Source: Ptychodera flava
Lineage: Eukaryota > Hemichordata > Enteropneusta > Ptychoderidae
Assembly (NCBI RefSeq): GCF_041260155.1
Contig: NC_091929.1
Span: 41,657,744 to 41,721,743 of the forward strand
Length of the DNA stretch: 64,000 nucleotides
Reading direction: 5' to 3'
Shown here: positions 24,125-35,722 of the stretch, one piece after another
Layout of the letters: each line of letters opens with the position of its first letter
Position numbering within the stretch: position 1 is the stretch's first letter
The notes under the pieces: generated by a model
Told to the model about the DNA's origin: nothing
Databases searched by the model: none
The model's input: the letters and a program-made list of their open reading frames with translations, nothing else
Program-made: the position numbers and the translations under genes

Positions 24125-25390
24125 CAACCTCGGTATATTTACCTAAAATTATTTTTGTATTGACATTTTAATGGTGATAAGATATAGCCAGTGTCTAAAA
24201 CACGGTGCTTCATTGCCGAAATATTGAATGCACACTCAAAGACGTTAGCATATTGATATAACAGGCACATTTATTGATTTTTCTACTAAAATAAGAAAAC
24301 ACTCAATGAATATCTGCAAAACAATAGACCGCACCTGTCTGTTGGTAAAACTTTAGGGGGAATGGGTGTTTATGGTGAATAATTCTTACTAAGCCTGATG
24401 AAATGCTAATTTAACCGAAGCTTAACCAGTTTTATTATTCCTTGCCTTAATATATTATAAAATCAGGCTATGTATTTTGCAACTAGTTATCTATTAAAAA
24501 CTACTTAAATTTGGAATATTATCCTGACAAGGGTATGAAGATTAAAATAAAATTTATATCAATTGTTATTGTGTGTTTATTTGTCAGAATACCTTTGAGG
24601 TGTAGAATACAAGTTGAAACACCAGCATGTAGGCTTTGGATATTCTGAAATTAAACTCAACAGTTATGTGAACATTAAACGCAGTTTCTTCATCATATCT
24701 ATTTCTCTACTCCAAGTAGACCCGCTTCTCTTCTTGCGATTGTATATACACTAGTCTTCAAAATCACTTCAAAACTGACTTTCTTCCTTGCTCTTCGTCT
24801 GGCAAACAGAATCAAGAAGTAATCTTGTGTGTAATATTTACTCGATTTTCTTACTCAAAGTTCCAAATCTGACCCATTCCTTTCATCGTAAATTTATCAT
24901 GAAGTCCCGTGTATGTTTAACTTCATCCACGTACCTGCATATACAAGCATACGGGGTCTCAAAGTTATTCCACAGCAATTGTGCAGATTTCGGGTTTTTG
25001 TTATAGTGCTTGCGTAAAACTTCCTGCGTCATTACTTAGCATAGGTGAAAATAGTTGGACAAATAACAGAATTATTCGTCAGCGACAGACTCAATACATT
25101 ATCACCTGATTCCAAAAAACATATTTTTTAAAAATCGAAACACACAATCTCAACGTTCTTAATATGTACAGCATGTATTTGCATATTTAATAGTAGAGCG
25201 CGTATACCATATCGGATATCGTGACATTTTCACCATTGATAAACTGATACGCATGTATGCAAAGTAGGAGTTCATTGTGCATATCAATGAGCAATTTCTC
25301 AATTTTATAATCATGTCACTTTTAGTACGGCCTAGGTAGGAAATACATACCTTTACTGACAAACTCAATCACATTTGATTAGGGCGAATT
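24125..25390. other. 3' flank of copy D
   Basis: Non-coding and very similar to 16226-17543. The conserved minus-strand AATAAA is at 24576-24581. Confidence 0.7.
24576..24581 (-). terminator. Candidate poly(A) signal, copy D
   Basis: AATAAA on the minus strand about 0.8 kb after the stop codon, in the block conserved among array copies. Confidence 0.5.
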
Positions 25391-28300
25391 TCAATGACCC
25401 CATGGAGACAATTCCGGCTTCTTCAGTATTCTGCGACAGATATCGTAGTGCTTTTGAATAAGCTCTGAAAAAATGAAAGCAAAAATAGAGATCAGTATCT
25501 TGCCATAACCTGCATCACTTCAAGATCTGGGTGTCATAGTTTTATTTGGTGTGTTCGACGAATTCCCCATCATAGTTTTTCATATCAATGTGTCAGTCCA
25601 TCCTCACTAGTGCACTCTTCTGATTGGAGGAGAACTTAAGTCTGTCAAATTAAAAACCTGATTTTGCGACACTTGAATGGGCCCCTTAACTGGCATTGAA
25701 TGTAAATGTTGAGATAGGGAACGCTTAGAAAGCAGGTGAAAATCGGCGATCATTACAAATAAAGTTTAAGCGTTTTGAAATTCGCTTTTAAAGTGTCCAA
25801 TTGTAATATTATTTAGCATGTTGCACAAACCGACAAAGGCTTTGAAAGACTACAAATGCATAAAGAGGTAGTTGAATACTGAAATGACACAATTACTTTG
25901 AAAGGTTGCCCGCTACAGAAAATGTTGAATTTTTCACATTAAAATTGAGTTATTTTGTGCTCAGTTTGAGTTTTGCTAGCAGCACCTTTGTGAAGACTCA
26001 AAATATATTAGACAGGAAATGATTTCCAATTATTACTTTCTCAACAGAGACAAATGAATATCCCATAAGAAAAAAAATATTTTTGACTTCTTAAAGCAAA
26101 GAAATATAAAATAATTCAAAGAATGAAAATGCAGATTCTGCATATTTATATGTTAAAGAAGTTCTTTACTTCTATTTCTATGTGATACATAGCTTAAAAT
26201 TCAGGCTATGACTATTTATTTTGTAATTCATAGCTTCTTGTTTGGGTATAAGAGGTGTATTCTATAACATACTTTGAAAGAAAAAATAAATCATAAACTA
26301 AGGATATTGTTAAGACATTTATAAGTAGGTCTATCTTATGGCAAATTCCTGCATCTTTGTCAAACCCTAGTCACATTACATTGCCAATGTTGTGCTTAAA
26401 ATGTTAGAAATTGAAAAGAGTAGTTCTAGAAACATTCCATATTGAGAAGAGTGTCGGGACCACTTTATGTACGACAAACAGTTTTGTTGACAAGTCATGA
26501 TAAGCTTGACACATAATTGTTAAGAACAACAATTGTCACAGAATATCTGGTGTAGGCTATTTGGACAAGCTCTATTCTATCTCTATTCAGGTGCATTGAT
26601 GAGAAACTGTAGCACAAGCACAAGAAATGAATTATGTTTAAAATTGAAACACTCGGAACATGTTAAACAACAGAAAAGCTGTGAGGTAAATATGGTAAAG
26701 GCATTAATACATGAAATGTAATGAATTCAGATGTTATGAAACTGTCGAGACCAAAGATTGCACCGAAAATAGAAAATGTCATGATACGCCGACATCATAA
26801 GATATTAATAAAATTGTGGGCACGCCGAATATTTCGGACGTTAAAAAAACGGAGCGACCGGAGAGTGCGGCAAAAAAATGAAGAACAGGCTTAAGGTAGC
26901 TGTCCATGCACTATTTTTACTTTATACCTAGCAGCAGTCCTTTTTTATGTTTCCTGTCATCCTTTGTCCAATGTTTCTTTAGGCAACCTCTCGGGATCTC
27001 CCCCCCCCCCGAAATTTTTCAGCGCCCCCCAAGGATATCAAATGGTCCACTCCTATTTCTTTTCTCTTCCTTGGACCTTGAGTTGCTATCAATGAAATTG
27101 AAAATACTTATTTTGTAGTCATTTTACAGCTTGCAGGCAGCATTTTACCTGACTGTAATACATACCTTCTCGTGTTCTCCCTACCAAATACGTGGTTGCC
27201 AGGTTTGTGCAGTACATGTCGGGCGTTATTGGAATGTGGTCTCCAGGAGAGTAATTTACAGTGATTTCAGGAATATGGGATATTTCACAATAGTCCAGAA
27301 TATCTTCGGCCCTACCAGAAGCAACAGTGTCGACCATACCCCACATTCCATGCAGTCCGTTTGGATTCCGTTCACCTATATTCTCTCCAGAACCAAGTTT
27401 GAGTAAACCCTGAACCAAATCTTCATCATCGAATAATTGCCTGCATAGAATTGCCATGCCGCAATCCAACCTTCCATTGACTTCAAGCAACTTGTATTCT
27501 CCATTAGGAAGCACGAAAAATTCGATGTCTAGAAACTTGTCATTGAAGCCGTTATCCGTAAGTTTTTTTACGATAGTGTCTGCAAGCATTCTTACTCGGG
27601 TTTCTTCTTCGGGTGTTACATTGGAAGGTGCAAACCCTCCTAGGAAGGTGCGTGCGCCCTCTCTGGCTGGTTTTTCATCAAAATACCAGTCATGAATCCC
27701 GAAATGTTTGATTTTACCGTCTTGTACACACACGCACGCCGCTGCAATCATTTTAGGGTCAATGTATTCTTGCAGCAAAGCACACTTTGAAACACTGTAC
27801 GGATAGGTCTCTACATCGATCCATTTTTTGGCAAAATTTTCAGAAATAAATTGAGTCTCGTGACAGTTTTGAAGATTAACTAAGGCTTTTCGAAGATCCT
27901 CTAATCCTGTAACCTTCTGAACTCCAAGTGAACCCTGCCCCGTCATCGGTTTAATGCAACAAGCGCCCCCTGCATGTTGTAGAAACGTATTTGCCTTTTC
28001 AAGTATTGTTTCTAAATCAGCATCCAGCTCGAGAACTGTTGACCTTGGTGATTGAATATCAGGTTCAAAAAGTTTTGCCCCATAGTACTTGTGGATGGTG
28101 AGGAATACCGACTCCACAGAGGGACCTCTGATGTGAGGAAATTTATCTGCTAGAGCAGCATGTACAAGTGAGCCTACATCATAGCTACTAACGACCAGAT
28201 CAACGTTTTGCTCATTCACTATTTCAATACACTCTTCTGTGTACTGATGCAAATCGAAAGCTTTTGATGAGTTCCATCGCGCAAAAATAAAAGAGTACTT

Positions 28301-29113
28301 CTCTTTGAAATCTTTCGGAAGGTCGTGTATGACAGATAATGTTTTATCTTCAAAAGCAGTCGGGCATAGGACCAGTGCTGTCTGTGTAGACTGTGTACAT
28401 GAAAAGAAGGTAGAAAAATATTTATAAAAATGTTCGGTGCTGGTTTTAGGAATAAGTTGAAGCAATATACCTCGTCGTTGAATATTTAGGATCCGTGAAA
28501 ATAATTTTGGAAAGTAAACTCGTTCGTTTGCGGAGGTATGGGATATAATAACTGGAGTAAAAGACGTTGATATTTCCATAAACAGAATGGAATTGTAGGC
28601 ATTATTCCTTGTTGGGAGGGAAAGAGGGGAAGTGTTGGATGGGAGATGAAATTTAGGAAATTACAGCGACAGAGGAGTTGTAAACAGCTTGTAACTCCTC
28701 TCTGAATAGTAATTTTGTGTCATATACCGAAGAATTGTCAAAAAGTCAAACGCCTAACAATGGTAAAAAGCTCTTGTTACAGTATCTCGATATCGGTTGG
28801 TTGACTGTCGCTTGGTCTAATCATACAGAGACTGTAACTTTGACTTTAATGCAACTCAACTTTGTCATGATCAGTCGTGATATCATCAGGGAAAGAAGCA
28901 ATCTTTTTGTATACCAGTCATATTTTTTCAGGGTTGACGCATAACTCCACAAGATTAAACATATTGCATATGGCATCTGTAAGCCTTTTGCAACAGGTCA
29001 GTGTTTGATTGGTGAGGCAAAAGACCTGACGTCAGTGGTTGAAACCTCCGAATCCTCGGCTAAAGTTCTATTTGCGTAAGATGCCTTACCTTTATTGCTT
29101 TGTTGTGAGCCAT
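25391..29113 (-). CDS. ATP-grasp ligase, array copy D (3 coding exons)
   Basis: Coding exons are 29090-29113 (MAHNKAIK), 27166-28390 (starting STQTALVLCP) and 25391-25464 (ending SPWGH, TGA). The product is 440 residues. It has the most canonical ATP-grasp glycine loop of the array, KPMTGQGSLGV (155-165), with the LLQEY hinge (213-217), a GIHDWYFDEKPAREG block (239-253), DIEFF (E298) and LEVNGR (E311, N313, R315). An open frame runs past both splice sites of the large exon; those extensions differ from the conserved short exons of the other copies and are intron. An in-frame TGA just 5' of the ATG supports this start. Likely a cytosolic amide-forming ligase; substrate unknown. Confidence 0.9.
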
Positions 29114-29151
29114 ACCTCGCTTTCAGTAGAACGATCGTGTCTTGGATATAC
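29090..29151 (-). other. Start-codon exon of copy D with 5' UTR part
   Basis: Flanked by an acceptor (TTCTTAAG) and a GTAAGG donor. The TGA in frame with the ATG, 12 bases upstream, makes this the decisive copy for placing the start. Confidence 0.7.
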
Positions 29152-30619
29152 CTTAAGAATAAAATAATATACTGTATTAAATAAAACTTTGCTAATATTA
29201 TCTTTACAGTTACAGAAGCCCCCGCGAAAATGAAAGTGACTGATTGAAAGGACCATGGTTGGGCTGGTACTGGGAAATTGAAAATAGGACAATTGTTCCC
29301 GTTCCTCTCAGTTTTGTTCGAAAGAAAAACAAAAAATATTTCAGTGCAACAAGGAACAACCATTGAAATCATTGAGAAACGTCTGAGAAGCGAAGCAAAA
29401 CGGTATCAACAGCAGAATTCTTACTTCACTCAAAACATGCATAATATTGAATAGTCGAGGCAGTTCGAAATTCTCTCTGGAATCTTTTTCAAAGTAATCA
29501 ATCCTCCATTTCCAATTCCAGAACGCTTCAAAGTAGAAGAGTAGACAGAAGAGAGTACATTTAAATGTAAGTTATACTACGCCGACCTAACCAAGCTGTG
29601 CAGATCTTACGATGACTATTTGACCATGCATACATGATAACCTTCGGCTTTACTTTTGTATTTCGCTGAAATTTGTAAGCATTCCATTTCCCTCGGGATT
29701 CAGCCAATATTTTGACTCCAAACAAATACTGACCCTAACTCAGAGACATCGTTTTTCGTTAACATTCGAAATTACAGGCCCCACAACTGGGAGAGAAAAT
29801 TTTGGCAAATAGTAGGTATAGTTAGGGCGCTAATACAAAAAACTAAGGTATCAATATTTATTATTATAGATTGTGAAAACAATTATTGTATGTTCATCAT
29901 ATCACACAAGCAGTGACATAGACATATTTAAGACCAAAGGCTTATTATTTTATAGTTGGATGATTGTATCGAAACACTAAGTTTAATCTGTAAACAGATT
30001 TCTAACATCAGTAATAGGGATCTAAATAATCTAGAATGAAATAAAGAGGCAAGTGATATCATTAGGAAAACGGATCGAAAGCACTGATCGATAATTCAAA
30101 TGGATGGGTTTTCGGAAATCCTAGCATGAAGTTTTCAAAATCTTCACGTCTGTAGAAATGGGGCTTAAAAATCCGAATTATATTTCCTTAAATTTAACCT
30201 TTTTATTCGCTCAACCTTCATGGCCGTGGATAAACATTTTCTGGTTTGATGATTGTTTTTAAATTTTCAACGGCCCCCTTCATGGAATATAATGGTCCAT
30301 CCCTTGGTACATTTTTAACATGGAAAATAGGTTTTAGCTCCAGCATGTACTTGATGAATGTTGTCCGATTGAGCCTCAGACAAATGTATTATTCAAGTTA
30401 TATAAAGCAAATGTACTCAAACAAATGAAGCGGAAAATTAGCAGCCGCCATTGTAAAGTACAAAAGGCGCGGATTATTCTCAACTGTGTCAAGATGAATG
30501 TAAGTCATGCTGACCGTACGCCATTGTTAAACCGCAGTCTTGAAGCTCTAGGGAAGTTTTGGCAATCAACCTCCTTTTCCTATTTCACCAACGTTCAACA
30601 CCAATAAAGTCCTAACACT
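29152..30619. other. 5' intron of copy D
   Basis: No coding region. 29570-30415 is extra DNA relative to copy C. Its right part (about 30190-30400, with AATGGTCCATCCCTTGGTAC) is shared with copy E at 40640-40830, so it was present in the common ancestor of D and E. Confidence 0.5.
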
Positions 30620-31260
30620 CTCTTCCATGAAGATCTGAAAACAATGGTATATTCACTTTTTCTCAACCTTGAGGTGATTTTCCATTTAGGGCCGACATGT
30701 GGTACAGTGGGCAGCGAATTGTCGCCTATCTGCGCCATTCACAAAACAAGAGTGATTCATTGTCGCTTTGATAAAGTTATCTGACTTCAGTTGATGAAAC
30801 AAACACTTCAAAAATGCTTTACCATATACCCACCTTATCAAATCGATTCCTGCCTTCTGGTAAACAGCGTATGATCAGAACAGGTCGATGCTCTCTGCAT
30901 AGGACACCCGTACAGCACAGATTACATAATGTCACTAACCGGAGAAGTGTTGACCTGTATACATGTGGACCGGAAACTGGCCGGGTGTTTTCAGCAACGT
31001 ATTCGCACAAACAGAAATTGAAGCCTTATTTACGCATATTCAGCAGAGTTATCAAATATTTACTTTCTTTTAATTTAAAGAAGGCACAATCTCAGTAAGA
31101 TCACCCCTCCCACATGGTCCAATGGTCAATTCTCCCGGGTCAATTCTATCGACAGTTCACCACCGCATTCTCGAATGTATACTCCATGGGGCATTGTCCC
31201 TTCAAGGTCACAGATGGTTGATCTTAACCTTTTACCTTTACACACCATTGAATGAAGGCA
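30620..31260 (-). promoter_or_regulatory. Conserved upstream block, copy D
   Basis: Homologous to the copy C block, with the same donor-like GATAAG/GTGGGT at 30834/30833. The TATA-like site has become TAAATAAGG. Function inferred from conservation of position. Confidence 0.45.
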
Positions 31261-31706
31261 ACAAACACTGCGTACATAGTTTTGCAAGGTTAACATTTTG
31301 TTTATGATCAACCGTTCGACGGAAAATAAAAAAAATTAGTGTTTTACATAACAGAATGATATAAATCAAAAGTGTCGCCTATTACCGCATCTACGCTTCT
31401 CAACCTCGTATTGAACGTTAAAAATATGAGTATTTTATGACTCATTCGACTCACTATTCAAAAATAAAATGTCGTTTAGCAAATTAGCTTTACCCTTGGT
31501 GATTGATCGTTTCTCTCGCTGCTCGATCGCCAGAAATGACTACATACGTTCTCCACCATATACTAGGCTAATTGCATTAGACGGTTTCATTCAGTTGACT
31601 TCGTAAATCCGAGATTGCAACTACGTAAACGTCCGTATTCCATTGAAAATCCTTATCGTGGCATAAATTCTTGACTTTCAAGAAATTTGAAACAATTAAA
31701 AATTAC
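31261..31706. other. Spacer after array unit D
   Basis: No gene or repeat recognised. Further exons of the gene starting at 31836 could lie here, but I found none. Confidence 0.3.
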
Positions 31707-31836
31707 CTCTTTTCTTTCCTAGCGACCCCCATAAATCAAACAAAGTCGTCGCCGGCTGCTCGGAATGGCCAGGTCGCTTCGCAGACGCAATCATGAATAA
31801 GGTAGCACACAATAGAGGAATCACACGATCCGACAT
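31707..31836 (-). CDS. Candidate first exon of a small secreted or peptide precursor
   Basis: From ATG at 31836 the minus strand encodes 43 codons and one base, then a GTAATT donor (phase 1). The N-terminus MSDRVIPLLCATLFMIASA has the form of a signal peptide with an A-S-A cleavage site. A Lys-Arg pair follows at once and the exon ends FDLWGSLGKKR. Glycine followed by basic residues is the usual signal for cleavage and C-terminal amidation, so a neuropeptide or peptide-hormone precursor is possible. The exon is locally GC-richer than its surroundings. No second exon was found and no homologue comes to mind, so this is a prediction from signal-peptide form and splice signals only. Confidence 0.4.
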
Positions 31837-32189
31837 CTGACGATAGTGGACATAAACCAATCAGATGATGCGACGCATCAATGTTAATCAACTTGATTGA
31901 ACAATTAGATCATAGCATTATCTGACTAATAAGCTTTCGTATGCGGAAGGAAGTTCGCGTGAGGAAGTTCGCGTTATAGATTCGCCCTTAATTGAAGCGT
32001 AAATCATATTCTCACATGTCACTTTTTATAACATGTGTAAAACCAGATCATAAAGGGTAAAAGAAAGGATCAGTGTTTGTTTTCAACCGGCGATCCCTCG
32101 TTGTCAGGCGGCGAAAAATCGCCACCTGAAGGCTGTTAATGAAAGCCCTGTCTAATGTTGTTAACACGAAGGTCAATATGTATCTAGTC
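31837..32189. other. Spacer between candidate peptide exon and GT pseudogene
   Basis: No gene seen. An ATTGG (inverted CCAAT) on the minus strand lies about 25 bases upstream of the candidate ATG at 31836; its meaning is uncertain. Confidence 0.3.
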
Positions 32190-32690
32190 TTTGCTCTCAA
32201 AAGCCCTGGAGCATTTTCGAAAGTCTTTGTGAGTCTCACGAATCTCTGTTAAAGACTGCAGTCGCTCCTTCATCTCCGCAGCCTCCTTAAACCTGCCCCC
32301 TGTACTCAACAGAGCCTTGACGACATGATATCGCCAAATATGGACAACCCTGTTGCGGTCATAGTTGCTACCGCTATTCTATGACCATTCTCTCGTAGTC
32401 AAGTTTGAAGTGTCCTTTGATGGTGTTTGCGAGGCCAGAGTGTCTGTAGATGAGGATCGGAAGTCCGGCTGTGATGGCTTCCATAGCAACCATGCCGAAG
32501 GGTTCACTCCTCGATGCCATGATGAACAGATATCTTTCTTTCATATGTTCCATGGTGCGCTTTTGTGTAGCAGACGGGCGCAAGATGTACTGCAGAAACT
32601 TTGACTTCGTGTACCTAGCAATGAATTCTCTGCATTCTTTAGGTTTAGCCTCTGGGTTTCCTCTGATATCCCACTTTGCTATACTCACAA
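32190..32690 (-). pseudogene. GT-B glycosyltransferase fragment
   Basis: The minus-strand reading KERYLFIMASRSEPFGMVAMEAITAG aligns with the catalytic C-terminal half of the gene at 50.6-52.4 kb and keeps the E-x7-E nucleotide-sugar motif (given here: EPFGMVAME). A stop (TAG near 32370) ends the frame. Homology then continues (FKEAAEMKERLQSLTEI near 32240-32290) to about 32190. The N-terminal half is missing. It retains a KWDIRG segment typical of the family and has no minisatellite. It is a broken host-gene copy inside the ATP-grasp array. Confidence 0.75.
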
Positions 32691-33469
32691 GTTTTTTCTA
32701 TTGGTCAGGCGCATGCACAGATGGAAAAAAACTGGTCTCGGCATTTCTGTTGATCTCAGCCCTAGTAAGCCTTGGAATCAAATAATCTGATTCATAAGTC
32801 TTCACCTCTCTACAATTATTTGTAAATTTGTAAAGAAAGTTAACTATATAAAAAATGTTAACTATATAAAATGTACACCATTTTGTGTAGAGGGAAAGAA
32901 CGAGAATTTATGCTAATTTTTAATTTTAAATATCAGTAAATATTGACGTCATTTGCTTTTCGCTAGTGCCTTGCATCTTTTGTTGCTGATTATGAAAAAA
33001 AGCGCATTTACAGTTTCCTCGAAGAATTGTGAGCTAAATGCTGGAGACGCTCATTTTCAGGACTCGTGTTGCATTTCAATTAACTGAACAATATCAAATT
33101 TAAAAAAACTACCAAACCCCACCGTTGGTGGTTTCACGTTAATTTTTACTTATTTTCACTATCGTTAAGATCCTCCATCTACCAATTTGGCTTCGTAAGA
33201 CTGCTAGTAACATTTTGACCAGAAATCCCTAATAATTTGTAGTATAATTGGGTAAATAAATGTCTTTCAATTCATGTGGTTCCCAACCCCAGTTTTCTTT
33301 CTGAAATAAGGTCATTTTGGTCACTTCGAGTTGACACTCTTTTCCGGAAAATAGACGTTAGTCATCATTTTGTTGCATTTTCATGGCTTATTTGGATTGT
33401 GAATTGACAGGCAACCACGAAATACATCACGAATAAAACGCACCTTATTCCCTAGTATCTGTTTTTGTG
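32691..33469. other. Spacer
   Basis: AT-rich with no recognisable feature. A frame through 32700-32785 on the plus strand has no support. Confidence 0.3.
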
Positions 33470-34080
33470 TCTCCTTGTTGTTCGATCTTGAGGTGTTTTT
33501 TTCATCCAGTGAGCTCAGTGTGCAATGAAGAGCTAAATGTCACACCTTTCTGTTTGAACGAACTTCGCAATGCATTAATGATTAATTGTCGTTGTGATAA
33601 AGTTCTAGCTTATCGATCGAATATTTACTCTAGTGAACACAAAAAGGTCAAACAAGCAGATGACAGGTGTACATGCTAGAAAATGTCAATGAACCCAGCT
33701 GAACGTTGACCTGAATAGACGACTGAGATGAGACCAAATCGAAGAATACGTTGACTGAAAACTGACGTTGTTACAAAAGTATTAACACTATTGATGAATG
33801 TATAAAATATCAGGCTCTGAAAAACTGCATATTTTGCATACTGCCAAGTTCTCAAAATTCACGATATTTGTAGATAAAAATCACATATTCTCTTTACGAC
33901 TACCCCTAGCATATCATTTAATGGTTCGTTCTTTCTGTGTTTGACAGCACACATCGCGCCCAGTCTGAGTTATCCAGGAATTGTCTCTTTCAATTCAAAG
34001 ATGGATGACCTTCACCTTCTAGCACTCACACAGCACTGTTAACAAAATGATTGACATTGCTTGAGTGTATGCTTCCAGTA
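33470..34080 (-). repeat. Orphan copy of the array upstream block
   Basis: It aligns along its length with the upstream blocks of copies C, D and E: the TTGAGGTGTTTTTTTCATC start, the GTCACTAACC/GTCAATGAACC and GTTGACCT segments, the CACCCCT-AATGGT segment and the GATGACCTT end. No ATP-grasp exon lies next to it on the left. I infer the relic of a deleted sixth unit. Confidence 0.55.
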
Positions 34081-34409
34081 CATTGACTTTGACACAAGCT
34101 CTGACACTATCAGCGTGTAAATATTCAGAGCTAGAGCTCGATGGAAGAAAAATATTCCAAAATATCAAGTCTTTCTTTATTTGAGTTTTGGATTCGAATG
34201 TTTAACAATCTGCAGCAATTTGAAAATCAATACCAAAGTAACAGCTTAAATGATTGATTGCTACGGAATTGACCATTATTTCTAAGGTTCTGTGGTTCAA
34301 TAACCGAGCTAAGATATTACAATTTATCTGACTGCAACCCCTCCATACACCTTCATATTCGCTATCATACATATCACACAAACTTTATCAAAGCAATGAA
34401 TACATCGCT
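34081..34409. repeat. Shared flank with headless SINE body
   Basis: Homologous to 15780-16225 left of copy C. The tRNA-like head present there is absent here; only the SINE body (about 34285-34405) remains. Confidence 0.5.
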
Positions 34410-34878
34410 AAACTTGGATTACTTACCTAACTTTATTCTTGTATTGACATGTTAATGGTAAAAACATGTATTCAAGGTCAAAAACTCGTTGCTTCAATGC
34501 CGAAATATTGAATGAACAATGCAAAACGTAAGCATATTGATATAAAAGGCACATTATTGATTTCTACTAATATAAGAAAACACTCAAAACAATACCTGTA
34601 AAAGAACATACCTCATCTTTCCATCGGTAAAAGCGTTTGTTTGGGGGAATGGGTGTTTAATGGTGAATAAATTCCTACTAAGCCCTGAGGAAATACTAAA
34701 TCTGACCGAAGTTTAATCAGTTTTATTATTCCTTGCCTTAATATATTACAAAATCAGGCTATATATTCTGCAACAAGTTATCTACTAAAAAACTACTGAT
34801 TTGGAATATTATCCTGAAAAAAATTTCTGACAAGGGTATAATGATTAAAATAAAATTTTTGTATATTGTTATTGTCTG

Positions 34879-34884
34879 TTTATT
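34879..34884 (-). terminator. Candidate poly(A) signal, copy E
   Basis: AATAAA on the minus strand about 0.84 kb after the stop codon, at the conserved position. The surrounding 34410-35722 is the non-coding 3' flank homologous to copies C and D. Confidence 0.5.
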
Positions 34885-35722
34885 TGTCAGAATACCTCTG
34901 AGGTGTAAAATGCAACTTGGAACACCTGTGTGTAGGCTTTGGATATTTAAAAATTAACATCACAGTTAGAAGAACACTAAACGGAGTTTCTTCACCAGAT
35001 CTATTTCTCTGCTCAAAGTAGACCCGCTTCTCTTCTTGCGATTGTACATACAATAGTCTTCAAAATTATTTCCAAACTGACTTTCTTCCTCCTCTTCTTC
35101 TGACAAACAGAATCAAGAAGAAAAATGCTTTGCAGTGTTATCTTGTGTGCAATATATACTTGATCTTCTTATTTGAAGTTCCAAATCTGACCCATTCCTT
35201 TCATCATAAACTTTATCATGAAGTCCCATTTATGTTTAAATACTTTCACGGACCTGCGTATACGAGCATACGGGTCAAAGTTTTTTCACAGCAATTGTGC
35301 AGATTATGGGGGGGGGGGTTGCTGCAGTGTTTGCGTCTACCCTTCCTGCGTCATTACTTAGAATTGGAGAAAATAGGACAAATAACAGCATTATGCGACA
35401 GCGACAGACTCAATATTTTATCACCTGATTTCAAAAAGCATATTCTTAAAAATCGAAACACACAATTAAATGTTCCTAGTATGTGCAACATATATTTACA
35501 TATTAAATAGCGGTGCGCGTATGCCATACAACGTGTCGTGACATTTTCACCATGCTAAACCGATACGCATGTATGCAAAGCTTTGTTTGGAGTTCATTGT
35601 ACATATCATCTTTTTTTAATGAGAAATATCTCAATTTATATTCATGTCACTTGTAGTACGGCCTAGGTTGGAAACACATACCGTTACTGATGAAGTTGGT
35701 CACATTACATTTGGGCGAAATT

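Noticed and set aside
27119-27165. C-terminal extension of copy D (MYYSQVKCC...)
   Set aside because: It lies beyond a GTATGT donor conserved in A, C, D and E and is replaced by the terminal exon.
28391-28579. N-terminal extension of copy D, open upstream of the large exon
   Set aside because: It crosses a conserved acceptor (TACACAG), is not shared by the other copies, and the 8-codon ATG exon explains the start.
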